A stretch of DNA of 64,000 bases. Origin: Tritrichomonas musculus (Eukaryota; Parabasalia; Tritrichomonadida; Tritrichomonadidae). The stretch's first letter is position 1; each line of letters begins with the position of its first letter. The translations under genes were made by a program, and so were the position numbers. The stretch is taken from contig JAPFFF010000005.1 of assembly GCA_039105265.1 (NCBI GenBank), positions 1,612,001 to 1,676,000 on the forward strand, in the 5' to 3' direction. This document shows positions 55,384 through 64,000 of this stretch, piece by piece. The notes beneath the pieces are model-generated. The model did not search any database, was not told where the DNA came from, and saw only the letters and a list, made by a program, of their open reading frames with translations.

Positions 55384-55960
55384 CCTTGGTTGACGTTGAG
55401 CTCGTTGAATTTTATAACCACTCGTTCATTGACAGTCAACGATTAACGACTTTGAGCCTGTTAAGGTTAATGAAATGAAAGACAGTCAAAGAGGCTTTCA
55501 ACGTTCAGATAATTGAAAAAAAAAAAAAAAAAAAAAAAAAAACGAACGAGTTAACGTTAATTCATATTATATTATGAAAAAGTTTTTTTAACTAATTAAA
55601 AATTTTCACTTTTTGATATATATTTTCCTCTATAATAAAATTAAAAAGACAAGAGAATGAATAAATTTTAAGAATATTGAAAAATGTAAAAGCAATAATT
55701 TTCTAATTCAAAATTAATTTGTATATTTTTATTATGAGCAATCCTATCTCCATTTAAAAATATTATAATTTAACTTTGACTTCAACTCGTTGAATTGAAA
55801 TTGAAAAAGGAGAAAAAGTGACTGTTTTTTGGACGATCATTTTCAATCTCATTTGCCACTTTGACGTTGACATAAATTCAACGTTGACAACGAAGAGCTC
55901 CTAAACGGTGGCTTCGTTATCAATTTTTTCAACGTTGACCATCCCTGCTTGGTGGTCAGT
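55380..55960. repeat. CAACGTTGA-rich repeat region
   Basis: About 580 bp containing many copies of GTTGA/TCAAC words, several in the palindromic form TCAACGTTGA or GTTGACGTTGA (near 55390, 55500, 55870, 55883 and 55932). The outer ends are weakly inverted (TTGGTTGACGTTGA against the complement of CAACGTTGACCATC), which suggests a worn inverted-repeat element. No open frame of note. Confidence 0.45.
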
Positions 55961-56398
55961 TATCTATTTACTATTTTATTATTATATTGATTGTCTAAAA
56001 AAAAGTTTCCCAAAATTTTTATAATTTTCTAAAATAACGTTTTTTAGTAGTTTTTATTTAATGAAATGAACTTTTCTTTTTCCTTCAATAATTAAAATAT
56101 TTATAACATAGGATACTCTGGAAAATTTCTTGAAACTAATATATAATATAGAAAATTATATTATAATAATATTTTGTTATAAAACATATCATTTATTTTG
56201 CTTAGAATCTGAGATATCGTAAAAACAATTTTCAAAAAAATGAAAATCCAAATTTTCTTCGGAAATAATTTTCTAAATACGATTTTCTTATAGAACATGT
56301 TTGCAAATATGATTTTCTGCCATGACATATAATAGAATATAAAACTCTTTTTTACATATTATCCGCACTTAGTTACCTTTCACCTTGTCACTTTTTTT
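55961..56398. other. AT-rich intergenic stretch
   Basis: No gene or structured repeat is seen apart from repeated ATTTTCT / AAATAATTTTCT words. Confidence 0.4.
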
Positions 56399-56761
56399 CT
56401 AATATACTAAAGTGCAAATTAACATGCACCAGGCATAAAGATTGTCATATAGTTCATTATCTAGATTCTGGTGATCAATAATTACACCAACATCATCAAC
56501 ACTTCTGCATCCAACAATGCACCAATTATCAAGTCCCAGATTAAATGGTTTTATTTTATATCCAGATATGAATATTTCATGATGCAAGAAATAGAAACTA
56601 ATTGTGATAATGTCATTTTTTTCAATTGATGAATAGAAATGATTTCGAGCATTCCAAGCATCATAAGCTTTAATATCAGCTGCTAGTGAATGAACAACTT
56701 TTACAAAGTTATTCAATTCTGGGCCAAGAATTCTCATTGCTTTTCGAAATATTCTTGGCAT
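56399..56761 (-). CDS. Small protein, possibly a discoidin-like (F5/8C) fragment
   Basis: A 120-aa open frame. The stretch ITISFYFLHHEIFISGYKI then DNWCIVGCRSVDD resembles the core strands of the F5/8 type C domains found in trichomonad BTB or BspA proteins (pattern: F-x-F, I-x-x-Y-x-I, then W-x-x-x-G-S-x-D). The rest is not diagnostic, and the usual preceding half of such a domain is short here. It could be a small stand-alone protein, a fragment of a formerly larger gene, or an unrelated hypothetical. Its composition is richer in Trp, Cys and His than chance AT-rich frames, which supports a real or former coding role. Confidence 0.45.
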   Translation of the reverse strand: MPRIFRKAMRILGPELNNFVKVVHSLAADIKAYDAWNARNHFYSSIEKNDIITISFYFLHHEIFISGYKIKPFNLGLDNWCIVGCRSVDDVGVIIDHQNLDNELYDNLYAWCMLICTLVY

Positions 56762-56958
56762 GTTTTTTTACATTTTAGATTATTATTTATATTAAATAAT
56801 CTAATTATTTTTTATCATGATAAAGAAATCTAGCAAAATTAAATTCATCGAAGAATTTGAGAGAATCTCATTTTGCATGCCTTGAAATCTCATTTTAGAT
56901 GTAATGAAATGCATTATATAAAAATGATAAATTGCATATTGATACATAAAGAATTTGC

Positions 56959-59900
56959 TCAGAAAGAATTAATGAGATCATTTCCAAATCCGTTGTAAAA
57001 TTCAGATGAAATTTCTTTCGCTTTTGGATATTTCGGTTGAATAAAAACTTCTTTCTTCTGACTAATATCAAATGACATAATAGGTTCAAATCCAATATTA
57101 TATAAAAAATCTTTATTACGAAATGATTCATAAAAATATTCAAACGTTGATTTATCAAAGAGATTTAAATCAAAAATAGCTTGTATTATTCTTGTTGATA
57201 AATAACTTGTTTCTTCAGTTTGTTTTCCAATCTCTTCTTTGATAATTTCAATATTGAAACCAAATTCTTTGATTAAAAATAGACATAACAAAATAAACGA
57301 ATGTTGAAATTTTTTAGATGATTTTATAAGTAACTCAATTAGTTTATTGGAATCGTGTTTAATTGTGTCATCATACATGTAAATGTGAACCAAGTTGTAC
57401 ATTGATAAATAGTCATTATTTTGGTGAATTGCTTCTTCAAAGTAAATAATTGAATTCCCAACACGACTTTGGTTTTGATAATAACCACGCTTGTATATGA
57501 TTCCAAGGTTATTTTTCGCATATTGATTGTTGAATGATGATGCTTCTTTATAAAAGTGGATGGCGTCTTCGATGTCTTTTTCTGAACTGTTCTTCTCATG
57601 CAACAAAAATCCATGCGCGAAATTGGCCATTCTATATCCACTCATTGACGCCAGCATGATGTAGTAGCTGCCTTTTTTAATATCATAAACTGTTTTATTG
57701 GTAAAATAAATGAGACCAAGATTGTATTGTGCTCGTCGATAATTTTGATTTGCAGCAAGTGAAAAGTAATGAATTGCTTTGTTGATGTCTCTTTTGACGC
57801 CTTCGCCTTGATAATAAATGACACCAAGAAGGAGCTGTGCTCTTGGGTAATTTTGATTTGCAGCGAGTGAAAAGTAATGAATTGCTTTATTTAAATCTCT
57901 TTTGATATATTTACCTTCATAATAAAAGAAACCGAGATTATATTGCGCTATTGGATAATTTTGTTTTACAGCGAGTGAATAATAATGAATTGTTTTATTG
58001 ATATCGCGTTCCACCTGTTTACCTTCATAATAAATGTTCCCGAGACCAATTTGCGCTTCTGGAAGATTTTGATTTGCAGCGAGTGAAAAGTAATGAATTG
58101 CTTTGTTGATGTCACGTTCAACAGATTCTCTACCTGAATAAATGATACCGAGATTGAATTGTGCTTCTGGAATATTTTGATTTGCAACGAGTGAATAATA
58201 ATGAATTGCTTTTTTGATGTCTCTTTTACCATATTTACCTGCATGATGAATGAGACCGAGATCGTATAGTGCTTCCAAATAATTTTGATTTGAGGCAAGT
58301 TGAAAATAATGAATTGCTTTGTTGATGTCAGGCTTGATATATTTGCCATCAGAATAAAAAAGACCAAGATTAAATTGTGCTTCTACAATATTTTGATTTG
58401 CGGCAAGTGAAAGATAATGAACAGCTTTGTTAATGTCACGTTCGACATATATACCTTCAATATAAAAGAAACCGAGATTGAGTTGTGCCTGTGGATCATT
58501 TTGATCTGCAGCGAGTGAATAATAATGAATCGCTTTGTTGATGCCTCGTTCAATAAATTTACCTTCTTTATAAATGGTGGCCAGATTGTATTGCGCATCT
58601 CGATTATTTTGATCTGCTGCGAGCGAATAATAATGAATCGCTTTGTTGATGTCTCGTTCGATATATTTACCTTCTTGATAAATGGCACCAAGATTACATT
58701 GTGCTTCTGAAATGTTTTGATTCGCAGCGAGTGAATAATAATAAATTGCTTTGTTGATGTCGCGTGTGACGTATTGATCTGTATGATAAATATAACCGAG
58801 ATTGAACTGGGCATCTGGTTTATTTTGGTTTGCAGCAAGTGAAAAATAACGAATAGCTTTATTAATGTTTCTTTTGACATATTTGCCTTCATTATAAATG
58901 AGACCGAGATTGTATTGTGCTTCTCGATCATTTTGATTTGCAGCGAGTTGAAAATAATGAATAGCTTTCATGATGTCGCGTTCGACATATTTGCCTTCAT
59001 TATAAATGAGACCGAGTTTGTATTGTGCTTGTGGAAAATTCTGATTTGCAGCAAGTGACAAATAATGAATCGCTTTGTTGATATCACATGTGCCATTCAC
59101 ATTTGAAAGATATTTGAGACCAAGAGTGAATTGTGCTTGTGGATCATTTTGATTTGCAGCAAGTGAAAAATAATGAATAGCTTTGTTGATGCTGTTTTCG
59201 TCATGTTCGTTTAAATGATAAATGACACCCAAATAGAATTGTGCTTGTGGATCATTTTGACTTGCAGCAAGCGAAAAATAATGAAATGCTTTATCGAGGT
59301 TTCGTGTAACATATTTGCCTGTTAAATAAATATTACCGAGATTGAATTGTGCCGCTGCATTATTTTGACTTGCAGCGAGTGAATAATAATGAATTGCTTT
59401 GTTGATATCTCGCGTAACATATTGACTTTCATGATAAATGGAACCGAGATTAAATTGCGCTTTTGAACTATTTTGATTTGCAGCGAGTGAATAATAATGA
59501 ATCGCTTTGTTAATGTCTCGTGTGACAAATTTACCTTCACAATAAATGTTTCCGAGTTTAATTTGGGCTTCAAGAATATTTTGGTTTGCAGCGAGTGAAA
59601 AATAATGAATTGCTTTATTGATATCACGCTCGACACATTCGCCATTAGAATAAATGCAACCCAAATTGTATTGTGCTTCTCCATCATTTTGATTTGCAGC
59701 GAGTGAAAAATAATGAATCGCTTTGTTGATGTCACGTTCTGCATATTTGCCATTATAATAAATGATGCCAAGATTGAATTGTGCTTCTGGAATATTTTGA
59801 TTTGCAGCAAGTGAAAGATAATGAACAGCCTTGTTGATGTCACGCTCAACATATTCGCCATTTAAATAAATGAGACCGAGATTAAGCAGTGCAGTTGGAT

Positions 59901-61440
59901 CATTTTGATCTGCAGAGAGTGAATAATAATGAATCGCCTTATTAATGTCTCTTTTGACATACTGATCTGTATAATAAATGACTCCCAAATATAACTGCGC
60001 TTGTGGATGATTTTGATTTGCAGCGAGTAAAAGATAATGAATTGCTTTGTCAATATCTCGTTCGATATATTTACCTTCAAAATAAATGATACCAAGCGCA
60101 CAATGATCGTTGATATCTTTATTTTGAAGCTTTGAATAAAGCTCAACTAACATCCGTGCTTTCAAACTTTTCGTTTGAACGGCTGACAAAAATTCTATAT
60201 AAAATGAAAATATCAGCTCACTTATATCTGGCCTCTGTGCTGGATCGTCTTTTACACATGATTTAAAAAGTGGATCTATACACTCTTGTGTTCGATACTC
60301 GCAATTTTTCTCATACAGTATATAGCAAATGATGTATCCCAACGAATAAATGTCTGACTTGTATGTTTTGTGAATTTCAGGTGCAATTGAAATGCAATCG
60401 AAATCTATTGTTTCCGATTCATTTCGATCTTCGTATTTAATTAATCGATCAAAGTCAATTAGAATTGCATCTTTGTTCTCATTGATGATGATGTTGTTAT
60501 ATTTCATGTCTCGATAAATGTATCCATGCGAATGAAGATGCCTAATTGTGAGAAGAAGTTCGAAAATCATGTCATATTTATCCTCCAAACTTAGAAGCTT
60601 CAAATCATATAGATCAAGAGACCGTCCTTCAATATATTCAATAAAAAGCCATTTTTCATTATAAGTTTCGAAATAGCCACAATATCGCGAAATGAATGGA
60701 TATTCTTCTTTCGAAAGATGAAAATAATTTTCTGCTTCACGTTCAATTAACTTTGATTTCTTTATATTCGGCTTCTTTAAAACACATATCATTTGATCGA
60801 CAAAATGATAAATTAAATGAACTTCGCCTCCACTTCCTCGGCCAAGAAATCTTATTTCAATGAAATTTTTTTCATTTTCTTGATAAAAATATTTGCTGCT
60901 TTCATTATTTTTACGAGAATTATCGTATCCTTGCTTGATTAAAAATCCGCTCAAACTTCTGGTAATCATGAGCCAAATATCTTTGGTCTTTGAATCGCAA
61001 AAATTGATTTGATTTAGTTCTTTCACAAAATTGTGAATTTCTTTTGAAAAATTGTTTTTTTTATCTTCACACCGTATAAAATATTGTTTAAAATATCGAT
61101 ATTTCGAGAGGAAATTGTTAAGAATTTTTTCTTCTGTTTCATCAATTTGATTTCGGTCAATTAGAATTATTCTGGAATCGAAACAAAGAACATAATATTT
61201 CACATTTTCTTTCTCATATTCATCAATAACGATGATTTTTGAAATATTTTGATTTTGTAAAACTACTTCTTCAAGTTGATGAATATTTGGATAAATCGTC
61301 AAATCTAATTTGGAGATGATTTTTCTTAAGTATTTATTGTCAATTAGGATTTTATTTTCATTAATGAGTTTTGAAATATTCATAATAGTGTCCATCTTTA
61401 ACTCTACAAAGATTTGTTTTTTGACAGTATATTTGGTCAT
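56959..61440 (-). CDS. Protein kinase with about 25 Sel1-like repeats
   Basis: A 1,493-aa protein. Residues 1-190 are an unrecognised helical region. A kinase domain spans about 193-430: glycine loop GRGSGGEVH, lysine in VLKKPN, catalytic loop YRDMKYNN with Asp311, and a metal-binding motif DFD (329-331) in place of DFG, which from memory is usual in this trichomonad subfamily. Then come PEIHKTYKSDIYSLGY and DPAQRPD. From about 440 to 1,330 there are about 25 Sel1-like repeats of 36 aa, each with the pattern AQxxLGxIYxxGKYVxRDINKAIHYxSLAANQN. Sel1 repeats form alpha-solenoids that hold protein complexes. There is no signal peptide or membrane segment. The repeats are regular and close in sequence, so copy number may vary between strains. 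Confidence 0.9.
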   Translation of the reverse strand: MTKYTVKKQIFVELKMDTIMNISKLINENKILIDNKYLRKIISKLDLTIYPNIHQLEEVVLQNQNISKIIVIDEYEKENVKYYVLCFDSRIILIDRNQIDETEEKILNNFLSKYRYFKQYFIRCEDKKNNFSKEIHNFVKELNQINFCDSKTKDIWLMITRSLSGFLIKQGYDNSRKNNESSKYFYQENEKNFIEIRFLGRGSGGEVHLIYHFVDQMICVLKKPNIKKSKLIEREAENYFHLSKEEYPFISRYCGYFETYNEKWLFIEYIEGRSLDLYDLKLLSLEDKYDMIFELLLTIRHLHSHGYIYRDMKYNNIIINENKDAILIDFDRLIKYEDRNESETIDFDCISIAPEIHKTYKSDIYSLGYIICYILYEKNCEYRTQECIDPLFKSCVKDDPAQRPDISELIFSFYIEFLSAVQTKSLKARMLVELYSKLQNKDINDHCALGIIYFEGKYIERDIDKAIHYLLLAANQNHPQAQLYLGVIYYTDQYVKRDINKAIHYYSLSADQNDPTALLNLGLIYLNGEYVERDINKAVHYLSLAANQNIPEAQFNLGIIYYNGKYAERDINKAIHYFSLAANQNDGEAQYNLGCIYSNGECVERDINKAIHYFSLAANQNILEAQIKLGNIYCEGKFVTRDINKAIHYYSLAANQNSSKAQFNLGSIYHESQYVTRDINKAIHYYSLAASQNNAAAQFNLGNIYLTGKYVTRNLDKAFHYFSLAASQNDPQAQFYLGVIYHLNEHDENSINKAIHYFSLAANQNDPQAQFTLGLKYLSNVNGTCDINKAIHYLSLAANQNFPQAQYKLGLIYNEGKYVERDIMKAIHYFQLAANQNDREAQYNLGLIYNEGKYVKRNINKAIRYFSLAANQNKPDAQFNLGYIYHTDQYVTRDINKAIYYYSLAANQNISEAQCNLGAIYQEGKYIERDINKAIHYYSLAADQNNRDAQYNLATIYKEGKFIERGINKAIHYYSLAADQNDPQAQLNLGFFYIEGIYVERDINKAVHYLSLAANQNIVEAQFNLGLFYSDGKYIKPDINKAIHYFQLASNQNYLEALYDLGLIHHAGKYGKRDIKKAIHYYSLVANQNIPEAQFNLGIIYSGRESVERDINKAIHYFSLAANQNLPEAQIGLGNIYYEGKQVERDINKTIHYYSLAVKQNYPIAQYNLGFFYYEGKYIKRDLNKAIHYFSLAANQNYPRAQLLLGVIYYQGEGVKRDINKAIHYFSLAANQNYRRAQYNLGLIYFTNKTVYDIKKGSYYIMLASMSGYRMANFAHGFLLHEKNSSEKDIEDAIHFYKEASSFNNQYAKNNLGIIYKRGYYQNQSRVGNSIIYFEEAIHQNNDYLSMYNLVHIYMYDDTIKHDSNKLIELLIKSSKKFQHSFILLCLFLIKEFGFNIEIIKEEIGKQTEETSYLSTRIIQAIFDLNLFDKSTFEYFYESFRNKDFLYNIGFEPIMSFDISQKKEVFIQPKYPKAKEISSEFYNGFGNDLINSF

Positions 61441-61756
61441 TATTTATTCTTTTTTTTTTTTGCATATATTGATTGAGCAAATTTGAAGCATCTTTATATA
61501 AATTAATTGGCAACAATAATAGTTTTGTGAAGTCCAAAAATGAAGTATTCTCTCAATTTTGAAAATTTAATCTCATCATAATTACTTTTGGAGCTTTTTG
61601 CATATTAAGCAAAATAGCCTCATTATAATCAATTTCATTTGAAATACACAAAAAATCATAATTTTGTATAAACTCATCATTGGTTTATTTTTGAAGAAAA
61701 TCAAATGCATTTAAAGAATTAAATGAAGTTATAAAGAAAAATTGAAATAAATGTAA

Positions 61757-61838
61757 GGCACGATGGCCGAGTGGTTAAGGCGTGGGATTTGAGTCCCCAT
61801 GGGTTTATCCCTCATCAGTTCGAATCTGGTTCGTGTCG
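61757..61838 (+). tRNA. tRNA-Ser, anticodon UGA
   Basis: 82 bases fold as a type II tRNA. The acceptor stem is GGCACGA with TCGTGTC and discriminator G. The D-arm region is TGGCCGAGTGGTTAAGGC, which also contains a good internal A box. The anticodon loop is TTTGAGT with TGA at 61790-61792. A long variable arm forms a GGG/CCC stem, and the T arm is ATCAG-TTCGAAT-CTGGT (B box GTTCGAATC). The closing pair of the anticodon stem is A-C as I align it. The D arm and long variable arm suit Ser (or Leu); the UGA anticodon makes it Ser. No intron. Confidence 0.9.
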
Positions 61839-61847
61839 TTTTTTTTT
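61839..61847 (+). terminator. RNA polymerase III terminator
   Basis: Nine T in a row directly after the tRNA discriminator base. Confidence 0.85.
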
Positions 61848-62143
61848 CCTCCTCTTTTTTCTTCTTATCAAATTATAAACATATTTTTCAAATAAAAAAA
61901 TTTTATTTAAATGCTTAAATTTATTTAATATGATTTATTCACTCTTTTGGTTTCATCTGTATGTTTGTACTTTGAGGAATATTATAACTGATGAAATGTC
62001 TGATTGTTGTTGCGTAAAATGGAAAAAAAAATTATTCGTGGATTCTTGCTGATCATAAACTGCACACAATTGCTGTATAAATAGTTTTATAAGTGGCCTT
62101 TTAACATTTAGTAAATATTAGAATCTTTAATTAAAAAGCTGGT

Positions 62144-63991
62144 CTATTGACTGCTTTCTTTGAGAACACCAAAAAATTCTACAGCTGAAATATCAAAATA
62201 ATAATTATTACCAGTAGACTTAAATCTTATGTATCTATAAAAATTGTCAGACTGAGATTGGCACTTAAATGTGTGGCATACATTTTGATTATTCATCACC
62301 GCTTCATCGTTTCGAGTATCAACAGTAGCCCAGCTATCCATGTCGTTGGAGCATTCAACAACCCAGGACTTTGGAGTGCTCCCAGATAAATCGCTTGGCG
62401 TGTGAAGCGTGTAATCGGTGATTTGAATTGCTTGGTCTTTAAAATCAAACAAAAGAGTTGAATTATTTTCAGTGGCTGGCGTCCACATAGATTTTTGACT
62501 TAAAACATTGAAATCACACAAATTCGCGACATTGACATTGCTGTTACGGTCTCCTCCCCAGCTGCTTGAAGCTGAAATTGCAATTTTTCCATTATTGTGA
62601 ATATTTCCTCCCGTCCTGTTTGTGAGGTACCTGATGACTCCATTCAGTTCACCTCCCTGGCTGTAAACAAAGGGTTTGAAGAGCGAGCCTGGGCAGTTTT
62701 TGAATGCTGATTTGCCAATCGATTTCACAGATGATGGAATAGTTATTTTAACCAGTGATGTGCATCCTTCAAATGCACTATCGCCAATCGATTTCACTGA
62801 TGATGGAATAGAAATTTCTGTCAGCGATGTGCATCCATTGAATAGATTGGATGGAATGGATGTCATACTTTTAGAAAGTGTAATCGTTTTACATCCTTTG
62901 AATATTGATTTACCAATTGATTTCACTGACGATGGAATAGAAATTTCTGTCAGCGATGTGCATCCTTCAAATGCACTATCGCCAATCGATTTCACTGATG
63001 ATGGAATAGAAATTTCTGTCAGCGATGTGCATCCATTGAATAGATTGGATGGAATGGATGTCATACTTTTAGAAAGTGTAATCGTTTTACATCCTTTGAA
63101 TATTGATTTACCAATTGAATTCACTGATGATGGAATAGAAATTTCTGTCAGCGATGTGCATCCTTCAAATGCACTATCGCCAATCGATTTCACTGATGAT
63201 GGAATAGAAATTTCTGTCAGCGATGTGCATCCATTGAATAGATTGGATGGAATGGATGTCATACTTTTAGAAAGTGTAATCGTTTTACATCCTTTGAATA
63301 TTGATTTACCAATTGATTTCACTGACGATGGAATAGAAATTTTTGTCAGCGATGTGCATCCTTCAAATGCACTATCGCCAATTGATTTCACTGATGATGG
63401 AATAGAAATTTTATTTAATAACAAACAATTTTGAAATGACTTCTTTCCTATTGCAGTGATTCCATCCATAATTTCTACCTTAATTAATTTGCCAAAATCA
63501 TTGAATATTGAATCATTTATCGCTTTTGCGCTAGGATTTATTTTAAGTTCTTTAATTAAATGTCTTATTGCATTCATTTCCTCAGGTTTAGGATTCTCGT
63601 TGATTGTTAACTTATAAATAATTTTGTCTGAGTTTTGTTTTATTTCGTTTCGAATATTTGAAATTAAATTAGCGGTTGATTGAAATGATTTCATTGGATA
63701 TGTGATTTCAATACATATTTGTTCATACTTATTACAAATGTCTTTTAAAACCTGTGGCAAGATATTTAATTGACCTAAATATTCAATAACGTCAGCATTT
63801 ATATTGAATTGACTATTCATGTTGCTTACAACAAAATTCAGCAATTCTTGCCTGCTAAATTTGAACAATGGCTTAATTTTATCATTTGATGCTAAAATTT
63901 TGTAAAGATTACTTAAACATGCAACTTTTTGAATAAATTCATTATCATCATTAATCATAATTTGTTGATTTTCATTGATTTCTTCTATCAT
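62144..63991 (-). CDS. BspA-repeat protein with carboxy-terminal F5/8C domain (5' end may lie outside the window)
   Basis: At least 615 aa. Residues about 1-150 are a helical region of the kind that follows a BTB domain in trichomonad F5/8C proteins. The frame is still open to the window edge, so the true start may lie beyond it. Residues about 165-430 hold around 11 BspA-type leucine-rich repeats (IPSSVKSIGDSAFEGCTSL). Three of these blocks belong to a 198-bp tandem duplication. Residues about 445-612 are an F5/8 type C (discoidin) domain: NGVIRYLTNRTGG, then TLLFDFKDQAIQITDYTL, then SWVVECSNDMDSW, then YRYIRFKSTG. Discoidin domains bind glycans or phospholipids. There is no carboxy-terminal membrane segment. 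Confidence 0.85.
   Translation of the reverse strand: MIEEINENQQIMINDDNEFIQKVACLSNLYKILASNDKIKPLFKFSRQELLNFVVSNMNSQFNINADVIEYLGQLNILPQVLKDICNKYEQICIEITYPMKSFQSTANLISNIRNEIKQNSDKIIYKLTINENPKPEEMNAIRHLIKELKINPSAKAINDSIFNDFGKLIKVEIMDGITAIGKKSFQNCLLLNKISIPSSVKSIGDSAFEGCTSLTKISIPSSVKSIGKSIFKGCKTITLSKSMTSIPSNLFNGCTSLTEISIPSSVKSIGDSAFEGCTSLTEISIPSSVNSIGKSIFKGCKTITLSKSMTSIPSNLFNGCTSLTEISIPSSVKSIGDSAFEGCTSLTEISIPSSVKSIGKSIFKGCKTITLSKSMTSIPSNLFNGCTSLTEISIPSSVKSIGDSAFEGCTSLVKITIPSSVKSIGKSAFKNCPGSLFKPFVYSQGGELNGVIRYLTNRTGGNIHNNGKIAISASSSWGGDRNSNVNVANLCDFNVLSQKSMWTPATENNSTLLFDFKDQAIQITDYTLHTPSDLSGSTPKSWVVECSNDMDSWATVDTRNDEAVMNNQNVCHTFKCQSQSDNFYRYIRFKSTGNNYYFDISAVEFFGVLKESSQ
62755..63412 (-). repeat. 198-bp tandem repeat inside the BspA/F5/8C gene
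   Basis: About 3.3 copies of a 198-bp (66-aa) block, with equivalent points at 62821, 63019 and 63217. The copies differ at only a handful of bases. Each block holds three leucine-rich repeats, one of them a variant form with SKSMTSIPSNLF. The near-identity shows recent in-frame amplification. Confidence 0.9.
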
Positions 63992-64000
63992 ATGAAGTTT

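Noticed and set aside
57339-60146. Several 60-180-aa frames on the same strand in another phase of the Sel1 repeats
   Set aside because: Phase-shifted readings of the repeated Sel1 DNA (runs of STKQFIIFHSLQIK); the in-frame kinase-Sel1 protein is the real product.
62676-63434. 252-aa plus-strand frame
   Set aside because: Antisense of the 198-bp tandem repeats; the minus-strand BspA reading explains it.

Overview
The window looks like nuclear DNA of a parabasalid flagellate, most likely a Tritrichomonas/Trichomonas-type trichomonad. The reasons are an AT-rich genome with long, mostly intron-free genes using the standard code; several BspA-type (TpLRR) leucine-rich-repeat proteins; TKL-type kinases; a Sel1-repeat kinase; trichomonad-style ankyrin proteins; an M60-like metallopeptidase; an axonemal dynein subunit; and both a Polinton/Maverick and a Mutator-like transposon. 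The assignment rests on recognising families by eye; no search was run.

Layout. 1-7.3 kb is the right part of an apparently whole Polinton: the end of its protein-primed DNA polymerase B, a penton-like capsid gene on the opposite strand and a giant 2,093-aa protein. 7.35-9.5 kb is an older, broken Polinton polymerase fossil. 9.5-19 kb is a gene-poor AT-rich stretch with an axonemal dynein light intermediate chain gene (DNALI1/p28), one unrecognised gene and several small inverted-repeat elements. 19-32 kb is a denser housekeeping block: ASCC1-like 2H phosphoesterase, MAP65/Ase1/PRC1 microtubule bundler, 1,311-aa TKL kinase, M60-like metallopeptidase and RtcB RNA ligase.

32-40 kb is the strangest part. 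A 390-aa ankyrin-type amino-terminal region is followed by ten single ankyrin repeats, each exactly 31 codons where I measured it, and a capping half-repeat that ends in a stop. They are separated by 70-877 bp of AT-rich spacer made of a degenerate 25-28 bp repeat. One spacer also carries a 1.46-kb TA-flanked transposon-like insertion.

42-45 kb holds an 851-aa protein with the same amino-terminal domain joined to BspA leucine-rich repeats. 45-51.6 kb is a complete-looking Mutator-like element (6,648 bp, 9-bp target duplication, 329-bp terminal inverted repeats) whose inverted repeats run into 135-bp tandem arrays, 3 copies on the left and 24 on the right. 51.9-55.2 kb is a TKL-like kinase, probably a pseudokinase, fused to about 24 BspA repeats. 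56-64 kb has a small discoidin-like gene, a 1,493-aa kinase with about 25 Sel1 repeats, a tRNA-Ser(UGA), and a BspA-repeat plus F5/8C protein that runs to the window edge.

The host genes are separate transcription units, not operons. Themes that recur are flagellar and mitotic microtubules (dynein light intermediate chain, MAP65), RNA processing (RtcB, ASCC1-like, tRNA), signalling kinases, and large repeat-bearing proteins of the kind trichomonads expand for binding and host interaction.
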